Assembly: GCA_021798915.1 (NCBI GenBank) | Contig: JAJZBM010000005.1 | Location: forward strand, 62,001-126,000 | From: Pseudomonadota bacterium | GTDB lineage: Bacteria; Pseudomonadota; Alphaproteobacteria; Acetobacterales; Acetobacteraceae | DNA length: 64,000 nucleotides | Reading direction: 5' to 3' | Shown: positions 42,071-53,030 of the stretch, piece by piece | Layout: every line of letters begins with the position of its first letter | Position numbering within the stretch: position 1 is the stretch's first letter | Position numbers and translations under genes: made by a program | The notes under the pieces: generated by a model | What the model was told of the DNA's origin: nothing | Seen by the model: the letters and a program-made list of their open reading frames with translations, nothing else | The model's database searches: none

Positions 42071-42898
42071 TCAGGCCGCGGTCCAGCGTTGTGCCACCGT
42101 CACCGTGTGGCCGAGCGGGCCGTGGCCGCGGCCGATGCCGGGTGCGGCGGCGATCGCGGCCTGGACATAGGCATGGGCCCGGGAAACCGCGGCGCGCAGC
42201 GTCCAGCCGGCGGCGAGCCCGGCGGCAACGGCGCTGGCGAGCGTGCAGCCGGTGCCGTGGGTATGGCGGGTCGGATGGCGGGATGCCTCGAACTCCTCGA
42301 CCCCGTCGAAGGTCGCGAGCAGATCGATGACCGTCTCGCCGGGGAGATGCCCGCCCTTGAGCAATACCGCCGGCACACCGAGGGTGAGCAGCGCCGCCGC
42401 CGCGTCATGCATCGCGGCGCGATCCTGGATGCGCATCCCGGCCAGCGCCTCGGCCTCCGGGATATTCGGGGTGAGGAGGGTTGCAAACGGCAGCAAGCGG
42501 CGTTTGAAAAGCGCCATCCCATCGGCCGCCAACAGCGTCTCCCCGCCCTTGGCCAGCATCACCGGGTCGATCACCACCGGCAATTCCCGCCCCGCCGCCG
42601 CCAGCGCATCGGCCACCGCATCAATGGCGGCAACACCCCCGAGCATGCCGATCTTGATCGCATCCGCGCCCGGATCGTCGAGCGCGACGGCGATCTGGCG
42701 GGCAAGAAAATCCGCCGGCAGGGGGAAAATCTCATGGACCCGCTCGGTGTCCTGAATGGTGAGCGCAGTGATCGCCGTCGCGGCATAGGCGCCGAGCGCG
42801 GTCAGCGTCTTGATATCGGCCTGAATGCCGGCCCCGCCGCCGGAATCGGAGCCGGCGATGACCAGAACCCGGCCGATCGCCGGCCGTCCCGCGCTCAT
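42071..42898 (-). CDS. thiD: Hydroxymethylpyrimidine (phosphomethylpyrimidine) kinase
   Basis: ThiD phosphorylates HMP and HMP-P in thiamine synthesis. The 275-residue ribokinase-fold protein shows VLVIAGSDSGGGAGIQADIKTLTALGAYA, DPVMLAKGG, LLTPNIPEAEAL, VLLKGGHL and the anion-hole/catalytic HTHGTGCTLASAVAAGLA. The C-terminal GHGPLGHTVTV is the part copied at 41197-41235. It follows glmM by a few bases on the same strand, ending the long housekeeping run. Confidence 0.95.
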   Translation of the reverse strand: MSAGRPAIGRVLVIAGSDSGGGAGIQADIKTLTALGAYAATAITALTIQDTERVHEIFPLPADFLARQIAVALDDPGADAIKIGMLGGVAAIDAVADALAAAGRELPVVIDPVMLAKGGETLLAADGMALFKRRLLPFATLLTPNIPEAEALAGMRIQDRAAMHDAAAALLTLGVPAVLLKGGHLPGETVIDLLATFDGVEEFEASRHPTRHTHGTGCTLASAVAAGLAAGWTLRAAVSRAHAYVQAAIAAAPGIGRGHGPLGHTVTVAQRWTAA

Positions 42899-42903
42899 GC
42901 CGC

Positions 42904-44271
42904 TCAGCCCGCGCGCGAAACCGCGGCGGCCGCGGCGATCACCGCCGCAAGCTCGCCGACGACGCGCTGCACCAGCGCCTCATCCTCGGCTTCGGCCATG
43001 ATGCGCAGAACCGGCTCGGTGCCGCTCGGGCGAATGAGCAGCCGGCCGCTGCCCGCCAGCGCCGCCTCCGCCTCGGCCATCGCCTTTTGCACCCCCCGCT
43101 CATCGAGCGGGGAGGGGCCGCTGAAGCGGATGCTCTCCAGCCGCTGCGGCAGCGGCGTGAAGACGTTGCACACCGCGCTCGCCGGCTGCCCGGCGGCGAC
43201 CAGCACCGCGAGCACCTGAAGGGCCGCGATCAGCCCGTCGCCAGTGGTCGCGAAATCCGAGAGGATGAGATGCCCGGATTGCTCGCCGCCGATATTCATC
43301 CCGCCGGCCCGCATCCGCTCGGCGACATAGCGGTCTCCGACCTGGGTGCGGTGCAGCGCAAGCCCGAGCCCGACGAGAAACCGCTCGAGCCCGAGATTGG
43401 ACATCACCGTCGCGACGATGCCGCCGCCGGCGATCTGCCCGGCGTCGCGCCAGCGCCGCGCGATCAGCGCCAGAATCTGGTCACCATCGATCAGCCGCCC
43501 GCCTTCGTCGGCGAGCACCAGGCGATCGGCGTCGCCATCGAGGGCGATGCCGAGATCGGCACCCTCCTCGCGCACCCGCGCGCAGAGCAGAGCCGGATCG
43601 GTCGAGCCGCAGCCCTGATTGATGTTGAAGCCGTTGGGGGCGACGCCGAGCGGCACCACCTGCGCGCCGAGTTCCCAAAGCACGGTCGGCGCCACGCGAT
43701 AGGCGGCGCCGTGGGCGCAATCGAGCACGATCTTGAGCCCGTCCAGTCTCAGCCCGCGCGGAAAACTCGCTTTCGCGGCCTCGATGTAGCGTCCGGAAGC
43801 GTCTTCCAGCCGCGCCGCCCGGCCGAGATGATCGGGCGCCGCCATGCGGGCCGAGAGATCGCGCGCCATTAAGGCCTCGATCTCCATCTCGGTCGCGTCC
43901 GAAAGCTTGTAGCCGTCGGGATCGAAGAGCTTGATGCCGTTATCCTGATAGGGATTGTGGGAGGCCGAGATCATCACCCCGAGATCGGCGCGCAGACTGC
44001 GTGTCAACATGGCGATCGCCGGCGTCGGCAACGGCCCGACCAGGACCACGTCCATCCCGGCACCGATGAAGCCGGCGGTGAGCGCGGGCTCGATCAGATA
44101 GCCGGAAAGCCGCGTGTCCTTGCCGATGACGACGCGGTGGCGATGCTCGCCGCGGGTGAACAACACCCCCGCCGCTTGGCCGAGGCGAAGGGCGATTTCC
44201 GCCGTCATCGGCGCGACATTGGCGGTGCCCCTTATGCCGTCGGTGCCGAACAGGCGCCGGATCTTGTTCAT
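42904..44271 (-). CDS. glmM: Phosphoglucosamine mutase
   Basis: GlmM converts glucosamine-6-phosphate to glucosamine-1-phosphate for peptidoglycan and LPS. The 455-residue protein begins [14 protein letters not shown]. It has the phospho-serine loop [13 protein letters not shown] (Ser104), the metal loop [13 protein letters not shown], the sugar loop GGEQSGHLI and the phosphate loop [17 protein letters not shown] precedes the ATG. Its position after folP and ftsH is the usual one in proteobacteria. Confidence 0.96.
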   Translation of the reverse strand: MNKIRRLFGTDGIRGTANVAPMTAEIALRLGQAAGVLFTRGEHRHRVVIGKDTRLSGYLIEPALTAGFIGAGMDVVLVGPLPTPAIAMLTRSLRADLGVMISASHNPYQDNGIKLFDPDGYKLSDATEMEIEALMARDLSARMAAPDHLGRAARLEDASGRYIEAAKASFPRGLRLDGLKIVLDCAHGAAYRVAPTVLWELGAQVVPLGVAPNGFNINQGCGSTDPALLCARVREEGADLGIALDGDADRLVLADEGGRLIDGDQILALIARRWRDAGQIAGGGIVATVMSNLGLERFLVGLGLALHRTQVGDRYVAERMRAGGMNIGGEQSGHLILSDFATTGDGLIAALQVLAVLVAAGQPASAVCNVFTPLPQRLESIRFSGPSPLDERGVQKAMAEAEAALAGSGRLLIRPSGTEPVLRIMAEAEDEALVQRVVGELAAVIAAAAAVSRAG

Positions 44272-44311
44272 CAACGCAACTCCTGTTTGCACTGGGTCTC
44301 GGGTGGGGAGT

Positions 44312-45346
44312 CTACGACATCTTTCCGCTATCGGAAAGACTATCCCAGACCCGCACCGCCTGGACGGTCTCGGCGACATCATGCACGCGAAGAATGAGCG
44401 CGCCGTGACCGAGGGCGTAGAGCCCGGCGGCGATCGAGCCCGGCGCCCGCCGCGCCGCCGCGACCTCGCCCGACGCCATCCCGACCAGACGCTTGCGCGA
44501 GACGCCGATCAGCAGCGGATAGCCGAAATTGGCGAAAAGGGCGAGGCGGCGCATGAGGTCGAGATTCTGCGTCCCTTCCTTGGCGAAACCGAAGCCGGGG
44601 TCGAGTGCGATCCGCCCTGGCGCGATTCCGGCCGCGTGCGCGGCTTGCAGATGCGCGCCGAGTTCGGCGAGCACCTCGCGCGTGACATCGCCGTAGGTGG
44701 CAAGAGATTTCATCGTCGCCGGCGTGCCACGCATATGCATCATGACCACCGCGCAATCCCGCCGCGCGATCAACGCGAGGGCATCGGGGTCATGGGTGAG
44801 GCCGGAGACGTCGTTGATGATCGCCGCCCCCGCCGCCAGCGCCGCCGCCATGGTAGCGGCGTTGCGGGTATCGGCCGAGACCAGGATCCCGCGCGCCGCC
44901 AGGGCGCGGATGACCGGGACGATGCGGCGCTGCTCCTCCTCCGGCGCGACCGCCTCGGCGCCGGGGCGGGTGCTTTCGCCGCCGACATCGATGATCGCGG
45001 CGCCGGCCTCGGCCATCGCCTGCCCGGCCGCGATCGCCGCCAGGGGATCGAAATGCCGCCCGCCATCGCTGAAACTATCGGGGGTGACGTTGAGGATCCC
45101 CATCACCGCCGGCCGGTCGGCGGGCAGGCCGGCCCAGGGCGGCGGCTTTGCCGTCAGGCGCGCCCGCGTCGGCGCGAAATCGTCCGGAATGGCGGCGACC
45201 GGGACGAGGCGTGCCCCGGTTTCGTCAATCAGCCGGGCGAGGGTGAAGGCGAGCCGGCCGCCGGCGAGCGGCAGCGCCAAGCCCTGCCCGATCGCGTCCA
45301 CCGCTGCCTCGCCATCGAGCAGGCCGAGAGGTTCGATCAACCGCAC
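44312..45346 (-). CDS. folP: Dihydropteroate synthase
   Basis: DHPS joins p-aminobenzoate to hydroxymethyl-dihydropterin and is the sulfonamide target. Core motifs are [45 protein letters not shown] and GVSRKRLVG. An N-terminal region of about 80 residues precedes the barrel, as in other alphaproteobacterial FolP proteins. The start is uncertain: no ATG is well placed and the GTG at 45346 was chosen. The open frame extends further upstream into the ftsH 3' end, with CTG codons at 45364 and 45367. Confidence 0.92.
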   Translation of the reverse strand: MRLIEPLGLLDGEAAVDAIGQGLALPLAGGRLAFTLARLIDETGARLVPVAAIPDDFAPTRARLTAKPPPWAGLPADRPAVMGILNVTPDSFSDGGRHFDPLAAIAAGQAMAEAGAAIIDVGGESTRPGAEAVAPEEEQRRIVPVIRALAARGILVSADTRNAATMAAALAAGAAIINDVSGLTHDPDALALIARRDCAVVMMHMRGTPATMKSLATYGDVTREVLAELGAHLQAAHAAGIAPGRIALDPGFGFAKEGTQNLDLMRRLALFANFGYPLLIGVSRKRLVGMASGEVAAARRAPGSIAAGLYALGHGALILRVHDVAETVQAVRVWDSLSDSGKMS

Positions 45347-45374
45347 GCCGGAGCGCCAGGTCAGCAGCGCCGGG

Positions 45375-47303
<1,929 letters not shown>

Positions 47304-47483
47304 TCTGATCCGATCCTGGGGCCTCAACCTGGCCCGAAACCCGGCCCGCCATAACCGCCCCGACCCCGCGCGAGCCATACTCCGGGCCGGTCTCGCCAAA
47401 GGACATAGGATGCCGGCGTGGGTTTGGCATCCCCAATCGGCATCGAAACGCCACAATCCTGCCTCTGCCGGGTTGAGATATGG

Positions 47484-48758
47484 TCAATTTTCCTCCACGG
47501 CCGCGGCGAGCGGGGCGAAAAACACCGGATACCGCGCCGCGACCGCAGCGTCCGGCCATGCAAGATGCGGCACGATCAGCCACTCCGCAAGCCGCAGCGC
47601 TGGCAGGCCGGGCAAAACCGCCGCTGGCAGATGGCGCGCGGCGGGAAAGCGCCGGCGCCCGACCCTCCCCAAGGGGCCCCAGCGCGCCCCTTCCGGCAAG
47701 GCTGGGGTGGCGCCGAGGCGAAACCGTCCGTCCCATAGCGCCCCCGGCCGCGCGGCGATGGCCTCCGCCAGCCCTGCCGGCTCGCGGACGAGCAGGAAAC
47801 CGTCTCGAAACCGCCCCGTCCCATGCCGCCCGGCCGGCAGGAGGCGCACCCCGGCGAGGGTCGCCGGACGAGGCGCCGCAGCCAGGGCGGAGACGGCATG
47901 GCCCGGCGGCGGATAGGGCCGGCCACCGATCATGCGGAGCAGGGAAGCGAGCGCCTCTGGCGCGATCGCGCCCGGCGCGAGCAGGGCGTAGCCTTCCGGA
48001 AACAGCGCCGCGCGCGTGGCCAGGGTCGCGGCGATGGCGTCCTTGCCGGCCGCGCGTGCCGCACGCCGGGCGCCCGCGGCAGCGGCCAGCCCGGCGGCGC
48101 GGGCCGGCATCGCGGCAAGCGGGCGGAGCCGGGCGCGGAGCGTGCGCGGATCGGCGTTGGAGGGATCCTCGACCCAGTCGATCCCGGCGGCACGCAAGCT
48201 GGCGCGAAGCCGCCCGGGCGGGACCGTGAGCAGCGGGCGGAGCAGCGCGACTTCGCCGCCCGGCGCCAGCCGCCACGCCGCCATGCCGGCGAGCCCGGCT
48301 GGGCCGCTCGCCGAGAGTGCGCGCATCAGCAGCGTCTCCGCCTGATCGCCGGCGTGATGGCCGAGCAACAGATGCGCCGCCCCGCCGCCCGCCGTCGCCG
48401 CCACCAGCGCCGCCAAGCGCGCTTCCCGCGCCCGCGCGGCCAGACCCGGCCCGGCGGCCAATCCATCGAGCCGGATCGACCGCGCGGCGATCCCGCGCCC
48501 GGCCAGCCGCGCGCAGGTCAATGCCGCCTCCGCCGCCGATTGCGGACGAAGACCGTGATCGATGACCAGCGCGAAAACTTCGCCCCCCCGAGCCTTCGCC
48601 CAGCGCGCCGCGAACAGCGCGAGGGCGAGACTATCGGCGCCCCCCGAAACCGCCAGCGCAAGCCGCGGCGGCGCGCCGAACGGCCCGAGCGGCGCCATCA
48701 GCGCGGCGAATTCCTCCTCCCCGAGCGGCGCCGAGGAAGGCTCAGCCGCAGGCGGCAT
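47484..48758 (-). CDS. tilS: tRNA(Ile)-lysidine synthetase
   Basis: TilS converts C34 of tRNA-Ile2 (CAT) to lysidine so that it reads AUA. The 424-residue PP-loop ATPase has ALAVSGGADSLALALFA, the family motif VIDHGLRPQSAAEA, LLGHHAGDQAETLLMR and RPLLTVPPGRLRASL with WVEDPSNADPRTLRAR. The C-terminal half is Ala/Arg-rich and weakly conserved. The start at 48758 overlaps the end of cpoB by 17 bp. A likely tRNA-Ile2 gene lies at 33576-33649. Confidence 0.93.
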   Translation of the reverse strand: MPPAAEPSSAPLGEEEFAALMAPLGPFGAPPRLALAVSGGADSLALALFAARWAKARGGEVFALVIDHGLRPQSAAEAALTCARLAGRGIAARSIRLDGLAAGPGLAARAREARLAALVAATAGGGAAHLLLGHHAGDQAETLLMRALSASGPAGLAGMAAWRLAPGGEVALLRPLLTVPPGRLRASLRAAGIDWVEDPSNADPRTLRARLRPLAAMPARAAGLAAAAGARRAARAAGKDAIAATLATRAALFPEGYALLAPGAIAPEALASLLRMIGGRPYPPPGHAVSALAAAPRPATLAGVRLLPAGRHGTGRFRDGFLLVREPAGLAEAIAARPGALWDGRFRLGATPALPEGARWGPLGRVGRRRFPAARHLPAAVLPGLPALRLAEWLIVPHLAWPDAAVAARYPVFFAPLAAAVEEN

Positions 48759-49671
48759 GCTGACGCAGGGTCTGCGCGCGATCACGCAACCCCTGGCGCG
48801 CGGCAGGGAACTCCTTGGCGAATTTGGCGAGTGTCGCGCAGGCGGCGGGCTTGGCGTTGATCGCGGTCAGGGATTCCGCGAGGCCGAGCAACGCCTCCGG
48901 CGCGCGCGGGCCGGTTGGCGCGGCCTTGTAGGTGTCATCGAAGGCGAGCGCGGCCTTTTGGAACTGGTGCTGCGCCGCGAGCGACTGCCCGAGCAGGAAG
49001 CGCGCATCGACCACGTGCCCGCCCTTGAGGGCCAGCGCCTGCTCGGCTGAATCCTCGGCGCTGGCATAATCGTGGCGGGCGAAGGCGGCTCGGCCGTCCT
49101 GGAGCAGGGAATCGGCGGTTGGTTTCGCCGGTTTCGCGGCCCCCTCCTTGCCCGCGCCCTCCTTGCCCGCGGCTGACGGCGCTGGCGGCGGCACCGGCAA
49201 GGTGCCGAGCGGCGCCGGTGGCGGGCTCGTGCTCGGCGGAATTTTGTCCGCCGCCGCCTCGGCGGGCGGGCTCGCGGCCGGGTGCTTGCCGCCTTCGAGC
49301 GTATCGACGCGGAAGCCGAGATCGTCGATCTTCTTGCCGAGATCGGCGTTCTGCTGTGCTACCTGGTTGCTCAACTCATCGACATGGCCGCGCAACTGTC
49401 GCATCTGGTCCTCGAGCAGGCTGACCCGGTCGAGAAGCTGGGTCAGGATATCGCTGTTCGAAGCATTGACCGCGGGGGTTGCGTGTTTCGCGCTGCCGAG
49501 GGCGGAGCCGCCCTTGTTGCCGGTCTTTTGCAGTGCGTCGAGATCATGACGAAGCGAGAGAATCTCGTTTTGCAGTTCGATCGCCTCGCGGCTCTCCATC
49601 TGGGCGCGGGCGATGAGCGGCGCGCCGCACAGCCCAACCGCCAACGCGCCGCACAGCCATCGTTTCGTCAT
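48742..49671 (-). CDS. cpoB: Cell-division coordinator CpoB (YbgF)
   Basis: CpoB works in the periplasm with Tol-Pal and PBP1B to couple outer-membrane constriction to septal wall synthesis. The protein has a signal peptide (LCGALAVGLCGAPLIARAQ) and a trimerising coiled coil (ILTQLLDRVSLLEDQMRQLRGHVDELSNQVAQQ). A Pro-rich linker and C-terminal TPR repeats (SLLQDGRAAFARHDYASAEDSAEQAL, ARFLLGQSLAAQHQFQKAALAF) follow. It lies directly after pal, the standard Tol-Pal order. The ATG at 49671 was preferred to one three codons upstream because GGGG is better spaced. Confidence 0.92.
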   Translation of the reverse strand: MTKRWLCGALAVGLCGAPLIARAQMESREAIELQNEILSLRHDLDALQKTGNKGGSALGSAKHATPAVNASNSDILTQLLDRVSLLEDQMRQLRGHVDELSNQVAQQNADLGKKIDDLGFRVDTLEGGKHPAASPPAEAAADKIPPSTSPPPAPLGTLPVPPPAPSAAGKEGAGKEGAAKPAKPTADSLLQDGRAAFARHDYASAEDSAEQALALKGGHVVDARFLLGQSLAAQHQFQKAALAFDDTYKAAPTGPRAPEALLGLAESLTAINAKPAACATLAKFAKEFPAARQGLRDRAQTLRQHAACG

Positions 49672-49795
49672 GCCGACCATCCCCGCTTTTCCGTCTCGCG
49701 AAGGTTTCGGCGTTTAAAACAAACCGGTCCTCGAATCAAACTGGCGCCCTGTCGGCGCCATGAAGCACCGCGCCAGAAACCGGGGCAAAACAAAA

Positions 49796-49817
49796 CCGGC
49801 GGCCCCGAGGCCGCCGG
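49796..49817. terminator. Bidirectional rho-independent terminator after pal
   Basis: A 9-bp GC stem (CCGGCGGCC / GGCCGCCGG) with a 4-base loop is flanked by AAAACAAAA on the left and CTTTTC on the right. On the minus strand it gives a stem followed by TTTTGTTTTG. It lies between pal and cpoB, so cpoB may need read-through or its own promoter. Confidence 0.75.
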
Positions 49818-49925
49818 CTTTTCAGAATGGCTTTCAATCTCTCCGGCGGGAGACGATCACGCCCGCCGCCGGTTCGACTCTCGGCCAATTCAGGCGCGCA
49901 TCGCCGCAGGGCGACGCGCGTGGGA

Positions 49926-50402
49926 TCACTTGACCGCGGTGATGGCGTTCCGGTTCTGCGCCCAAGCCTGCTCGTTGTCACCCATCGCGGTCGGGCGATC
50001 CTTGCCGTAGCTGATGGTGGTGATGCGCGAGGCGGCGATGCCCTGGGCGACGAGGAAGTCGCGCGCGGCGTTGGCGCGGCGCTGGCCGAGGGCGAGGTTG
50101 TATTCCTCGGTGCCGCGATCGTCACAATTGCCGGCGAGCTGCACCTGCACTTGCGGGTATTTCTTCAGCCACTCGGCCTGGCGGGTGAGGGTCGCCTTCG
50201 CCTCGTCACTCAGGTTGGATTTGTCGAAGGCATAGAACACGCGATCACCGACATTCTGGACGAGATCCTGCTCGCTGCCAGGAACCGGGCCGGACGGCGC
50301 GACGGCGCCGGACCCGGTGGAAGCGGTGGTCGGGGTGGGGGTCTGGTTACACGCCGCCAGCAGCGCGACGGCGGCAAAGGCGCCAAGAATTTTGATATTC
50401 AT
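49926..50402 (-). CDS. pal: Peptidoglycan-associated lipoprotein Pal
   Basis: Pal anchors the outer membrane to peptidoglycan. The 158-residue protein has a lipoprotein signal with lipobox LLAAC (Cys18), a Thr/Ser/Pro linker and an OmpA-like domain. That domain contains VQLAGNCDDRGTEEYNLALGQRRANAARDFL and the ITTISYGKDRP block. Asn-Cys-Asp replaces the more usual HCDERG-type start, but the DRGTxEYN peptidoglycan-binding core is intact. Confidence 0.96.
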   Translation of the reverse strand: MNIKILGAFAAVALLAACNQTPTPTTASTGSGAVAPSGPVPGSEQDLVQNVGDRVFYAFDKSNLSDEAKATLTRQAEWLKKYPQVQVQLAGNCDDRGTEEYNLALGQRRANAARDFLVAQGIAASRITTISYGKDRPTAMGDNEQAWAQNRNAITAVK

Positions 50403-50583
50403 TGTCTTCTGTCCCTGGGTCTGGGTGCCTAGCGATTACCTATGTGCCTCGCGGCGCAACGTTTGTGTCGCCAGAGTCGAAACCGACTCTCGCCAACACA
50501 CTCATGCCGCATACTCCACCGTTTCGATCGCGGTCAAGCGATCTTCCCGTTATCACTAAGAAATTCATGTCTGTGTTGCAAAA
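50403..50583 (-). promoter_or_regulatory. pal upstream region with candidate promoter and hairpin
   Basis: The 181-bp gap between tolB and pal holds no gene. On the minus strand TTGACC (50537-50532) and TATGCG (50513-50508) are 18 bp apart and could form a promoter for pal. Closer to pal, AGAGTCG-AAAC-CGACTCT (50473-50490) is a 7-bp hairpin in the leader. A separate promoter would let pal, which is abundant, be made in excess of the other Tol proteins. Confidence 0.45.
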
Positions 50584-51993
50584 TCAGGCGCCGAGCGGCG
50601 ACCAGGCGGGGTCGGTGGCGTCGGTCGGGGTCGTCGCCACGCGCTCGCCGAAACCGGTGATATCGACGCTGACCAGGCGCGCGGAGTAGCCATTGCCGCG
50701 CGAATCGCGCGCCGGGGTCTCGCGCCAGAACATGATCACCCGGCCGTTGGGGCAGAAAGTCGGCCCCTCGACGGCGAAACCTTGCGAGAGAATCCGCTCG
50801 CCGCTGCCATCGGGGTGCATGACGCCGATGCTCCAAGTGTCGCCGCCGAGCCTGGTATAGGCGATGAGGTCGCCGCGCGGCGACCATACCGGCGTTGCGT
50901 AGCGGCCGGCGCCGAAGCTGATGCGCCGGACATTGGAGCCATCGGCGTTCATGATATAGAGCTGCTGATCGCCGCCGCGATCCGAGTTGAACACGATCTG
51001 GCTGCCGTCCGGGCTGTAGCACGGGCTGGTGTCGATCGCCCCGCCGGGATTGGTGAGCTGCGTCTCGCGCCCGCCATCGAGATCGACGACATAGATGTTC
51101 GAGCCGCTGCCCCGTGTTTCCGAGAGGATGACCTTGCTGCCATCGGGGCTGAAGCGCGGCGCGAAGGTCATGCCGCGCCATTCGCCGAGCATCCGCTGGC
51201 GGCCCGAGCCGAGGTCGAAGATATAGACCCGGGGGCGATTATTGGCATAACTCATGAACGCGATCTCGTCCCGGGTCGGGTGAAAGCGCGGCGTCAGCAC
51301 GAGCCAGGAGCCATCCGAGAGAAAGCGGTTATTGGCGCCGTCCTGGTCCATGATGGCGAGGCGCTTGACGCGCCGGTTACGCGGCCCGGTGCCGGAGATA
51401 TAGATCACCCGGCTGTCGAAATAGCCTTTCTCGCCGAGCAGCCGGGCATAGATGACATCGGCGATGATGTGGCTGATCCGCCGCCAATTGGCCTCGCCGG
51501 TGGTATAGGCGGTGCCCTGGATCTGCTGCTCGGGCAGCACGTCCCAGAGGCGGAACTCGACGCGGACCTGGCTGCCGCTCGTCTGCACCCGGCCGGTGAC
51601 CAGGGCCTGCGCCCCGATCGCCTTCCAGTCGGCCCATTTCGGCACGTCGCCCATCGTGGCGGCGGCCTGGATGAAGCTGGCCGGATCGAGCGGCTTGAAC
51701 AGGCCGCAATTGGCGAGATCGGCGGTCACCACCGCCGCCATGTCGCGGCCGAGATTGGGGTTGGATGCGGTGCCGCCGGTGAAGCTCGGGATGGCGATCG
51801 GGATGGGGGCGGCGCGGGCGCGGTTGACATCGATCACCGCGCTCGCCGCCCCGGGCTTGCCGGCCGGGGCCGCCGGCGCCGGTGCCTGCTGTGCTGCGGC
51901 CGGCAACACCAGCGTGCTGGCCGCCGCCGCGCCGATCAGGCCGCGCCGGCCGAGCCCGGGCGGGGGAAGGAATTCGCTGCCGATGATGCTCAT
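50584..51993 (-). CDS. tolB: Tol-Pal system protein TolB
   Basis: TolB is the periplasmic propeller that links TolA to Pal. The 469-residue protein has the N-terminal anticodon-binding-like domain (IPIAIPSFTGG, VVTADLANCGLFKPLD) and the six-blade WD40-like propeller with repeated FSPDGSKV and YSPDGSQI units. Its N-terminus, LGRRGLIGAAAASTLVLPAAAQQ, is a likely twin-arginine signal, where enteric TolB uses a Sec signal. GAGGAG precedes the ATG. Confidence 0.95.
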   Translation of the reverse strand: MSIIGSEFLPPPGLGRRGLIGAAAASTLVLPAAAQQAPAPAAPAGKPGAASAVIDVNRARAAPIPIAIPSFTGGTASNPNLGRDMAAVVTADLANCGLFKPLDPASFIQAAATMGDVPKWADWKAIGAQALVTGRVQTSGSQVRVEFRLWDVLPEQQIQGTAYTTGEANWRRISHIIADVIYARLLGEKGYFDSRVIYISGTGPRNRRVKRLAIMDQDGANNRFLSDGSWLVLTPRFHPTRDEIAFMSYANNRPRVYIFDLGSGRQRMLGEWRGMTFAPRFSPDGSKVILSETRGSGSNIYVVDLDGGRETQLTNPGGAIDTSPCYSPDGSQIVFNSDRGGDQQLYIMNADGSNVRRISFGAGRYATPVWSPRGDLIAYTRLGGDTWSIGVMHPDGSGERILSQGFAVEGPTFCPNGRVIMFWRETPARDSRGNGYSARLVSVDITGFGERVATTPTDATDPAWSPLGA

Positions 51994-52028
51994 GGGTCTG
52001 GCTCCTCGCTCAGGGTATCGAGCGGATA

Positions 52029-52997
52029 TCAGGGACTGAAGCGGAAATCGAGGCTCCGCGACTGGCCGACCATGTTCTTGGGTAGCGGCAGGTTGGCGCA
52101 ATGCGGATCGAGAACGGCACGAATCGCGCGCTCGGCGAAGGCCCGGAATTCGGGGTCGCTCATGCGGCCGAGATCACTGCCGGCGACCTTGGCGACGCGG
52201 GCGGTGCCATTGGCGTCGGTGACGACCTGAAGATGCACCTGCATCTGGCCGGCATCCTTGGCGCCGGGATCATAGGTCCAGCATTCGCGCACGTGATCGC
52301 CGATCGAGGCGCGCTGATCGGCGGTGAGCGCGCTGGTATCCGTCCCTTCCCGCGCGCCGCCGCCCTTGGGGGCGCCGCCGGCTTGCGGGTTGGCGCGCGC
52401 CTTGGGTGGGGTGGTCTGTTTCTGTAACGCCCGCAATTTCTCGAGCGTCGCCTCCAGAGCGTCGCTCTCGGGGGCGACATTCTTGGTCGGGTTGGGCTGG
52501 CTGGTCGCGCTTTGCGGCGGTGGCGCCGGCACAGGCGGCACCGGAAGCGGCGGTTGCGGCCGCGCCGCCTGCGCCTGCGGCGGCGTCGGCGCGGGTGGCG
52601 CGGGCGGCGGTTTCACGGTCTCGGGCAAGGCTTCGGGCGAGATTTGCGGCGGTGGCAGCGGCGGGCTCGGCGGCGCCGGCGCGGTCGCGGCCGGCGCGGG
52701 CGGCGGCGGTGGCGGTGGTGGGGGTGGCGGCGGCGGTGCCTCGATCGGCGCCGGTTTTGGCGGTGTCGGCGCCGGCGGCGCCTCCTTCACTTCCGGCATC
52801 GGCGCCGGCGCCGGCACTTCGCCGGGGGTGGTCGATTTCTGGCTCGGCTGCGCCGGGCCGACGAAATCCATGCTGACCGCGGTTTCCTCCGGCTCTTCCG
52901 GCAAGTGCCGCGCCGGAAGGCCGAGCAACAGCAGCGCCGCCAGCGTCAGATGCAGGGCGACCGAAATGGCGGCGCCGCGTTTGAGTTCGAACTCCAT
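52029..52997 (-). CDS. tolA: TolA-like protein (Tol-Pal energy-transducing subunit)
   Basis: The 322-residue protein has one N-terminal membrane helix (ISVALHLTLAALLLLGLPA). A very long Pro/Ala-rich domain (about 60-210) follows, including runs of more than ten prolines. The C-terminal domain, QVVTDANGTARVAKVAGSDL then FAERAIRAVLDPHC, resembles TolA/TonB. It spans the periplasm from TolQR to TolB and Pal. The proline-rich arm differs from the Lys/Ala helical arm of E. coli TolA. Confidence 0.9.
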   Translation of the reverse strand: MEFELKRGAAISVALHLTLAALLLLGLPARHLPEEPEETAVSMDFVGPAQPSQKSTTPGEVPAPAPMPEVKEAPPAPTPPKPAPIEAPPPPPPPPPPPPPAPAATAPAPPSPPLPPPQISPEALPETVKPPPAPPAPTPPQAQAARPQPPLPVPPVPAPPPQSATSQPNPTKNVAPESDALEATLEKLRALQKQTTPPKARANPQAGGAPKGGGAREGTDTSALTADQRASIGDHVRECWTYDPGAKDAGQMQVHLQVVTDANGTARVAKVAGSDLGRMSDPEFRAFAERAIRAVLDPHCANLPLPKNMVGQSRSLDFRFSP

Positions 52998-53030
52998 ACT
53001 GCCCCGACATATCCCGCAGACGGGAGTGCC

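Noticed and set aside
52650-52800. Poly-GGC tract as a mobile or expanded repeat
   Set aside because: It is the coding sequence for the proline-rich arm of TolA, read in frame on the minus strand.
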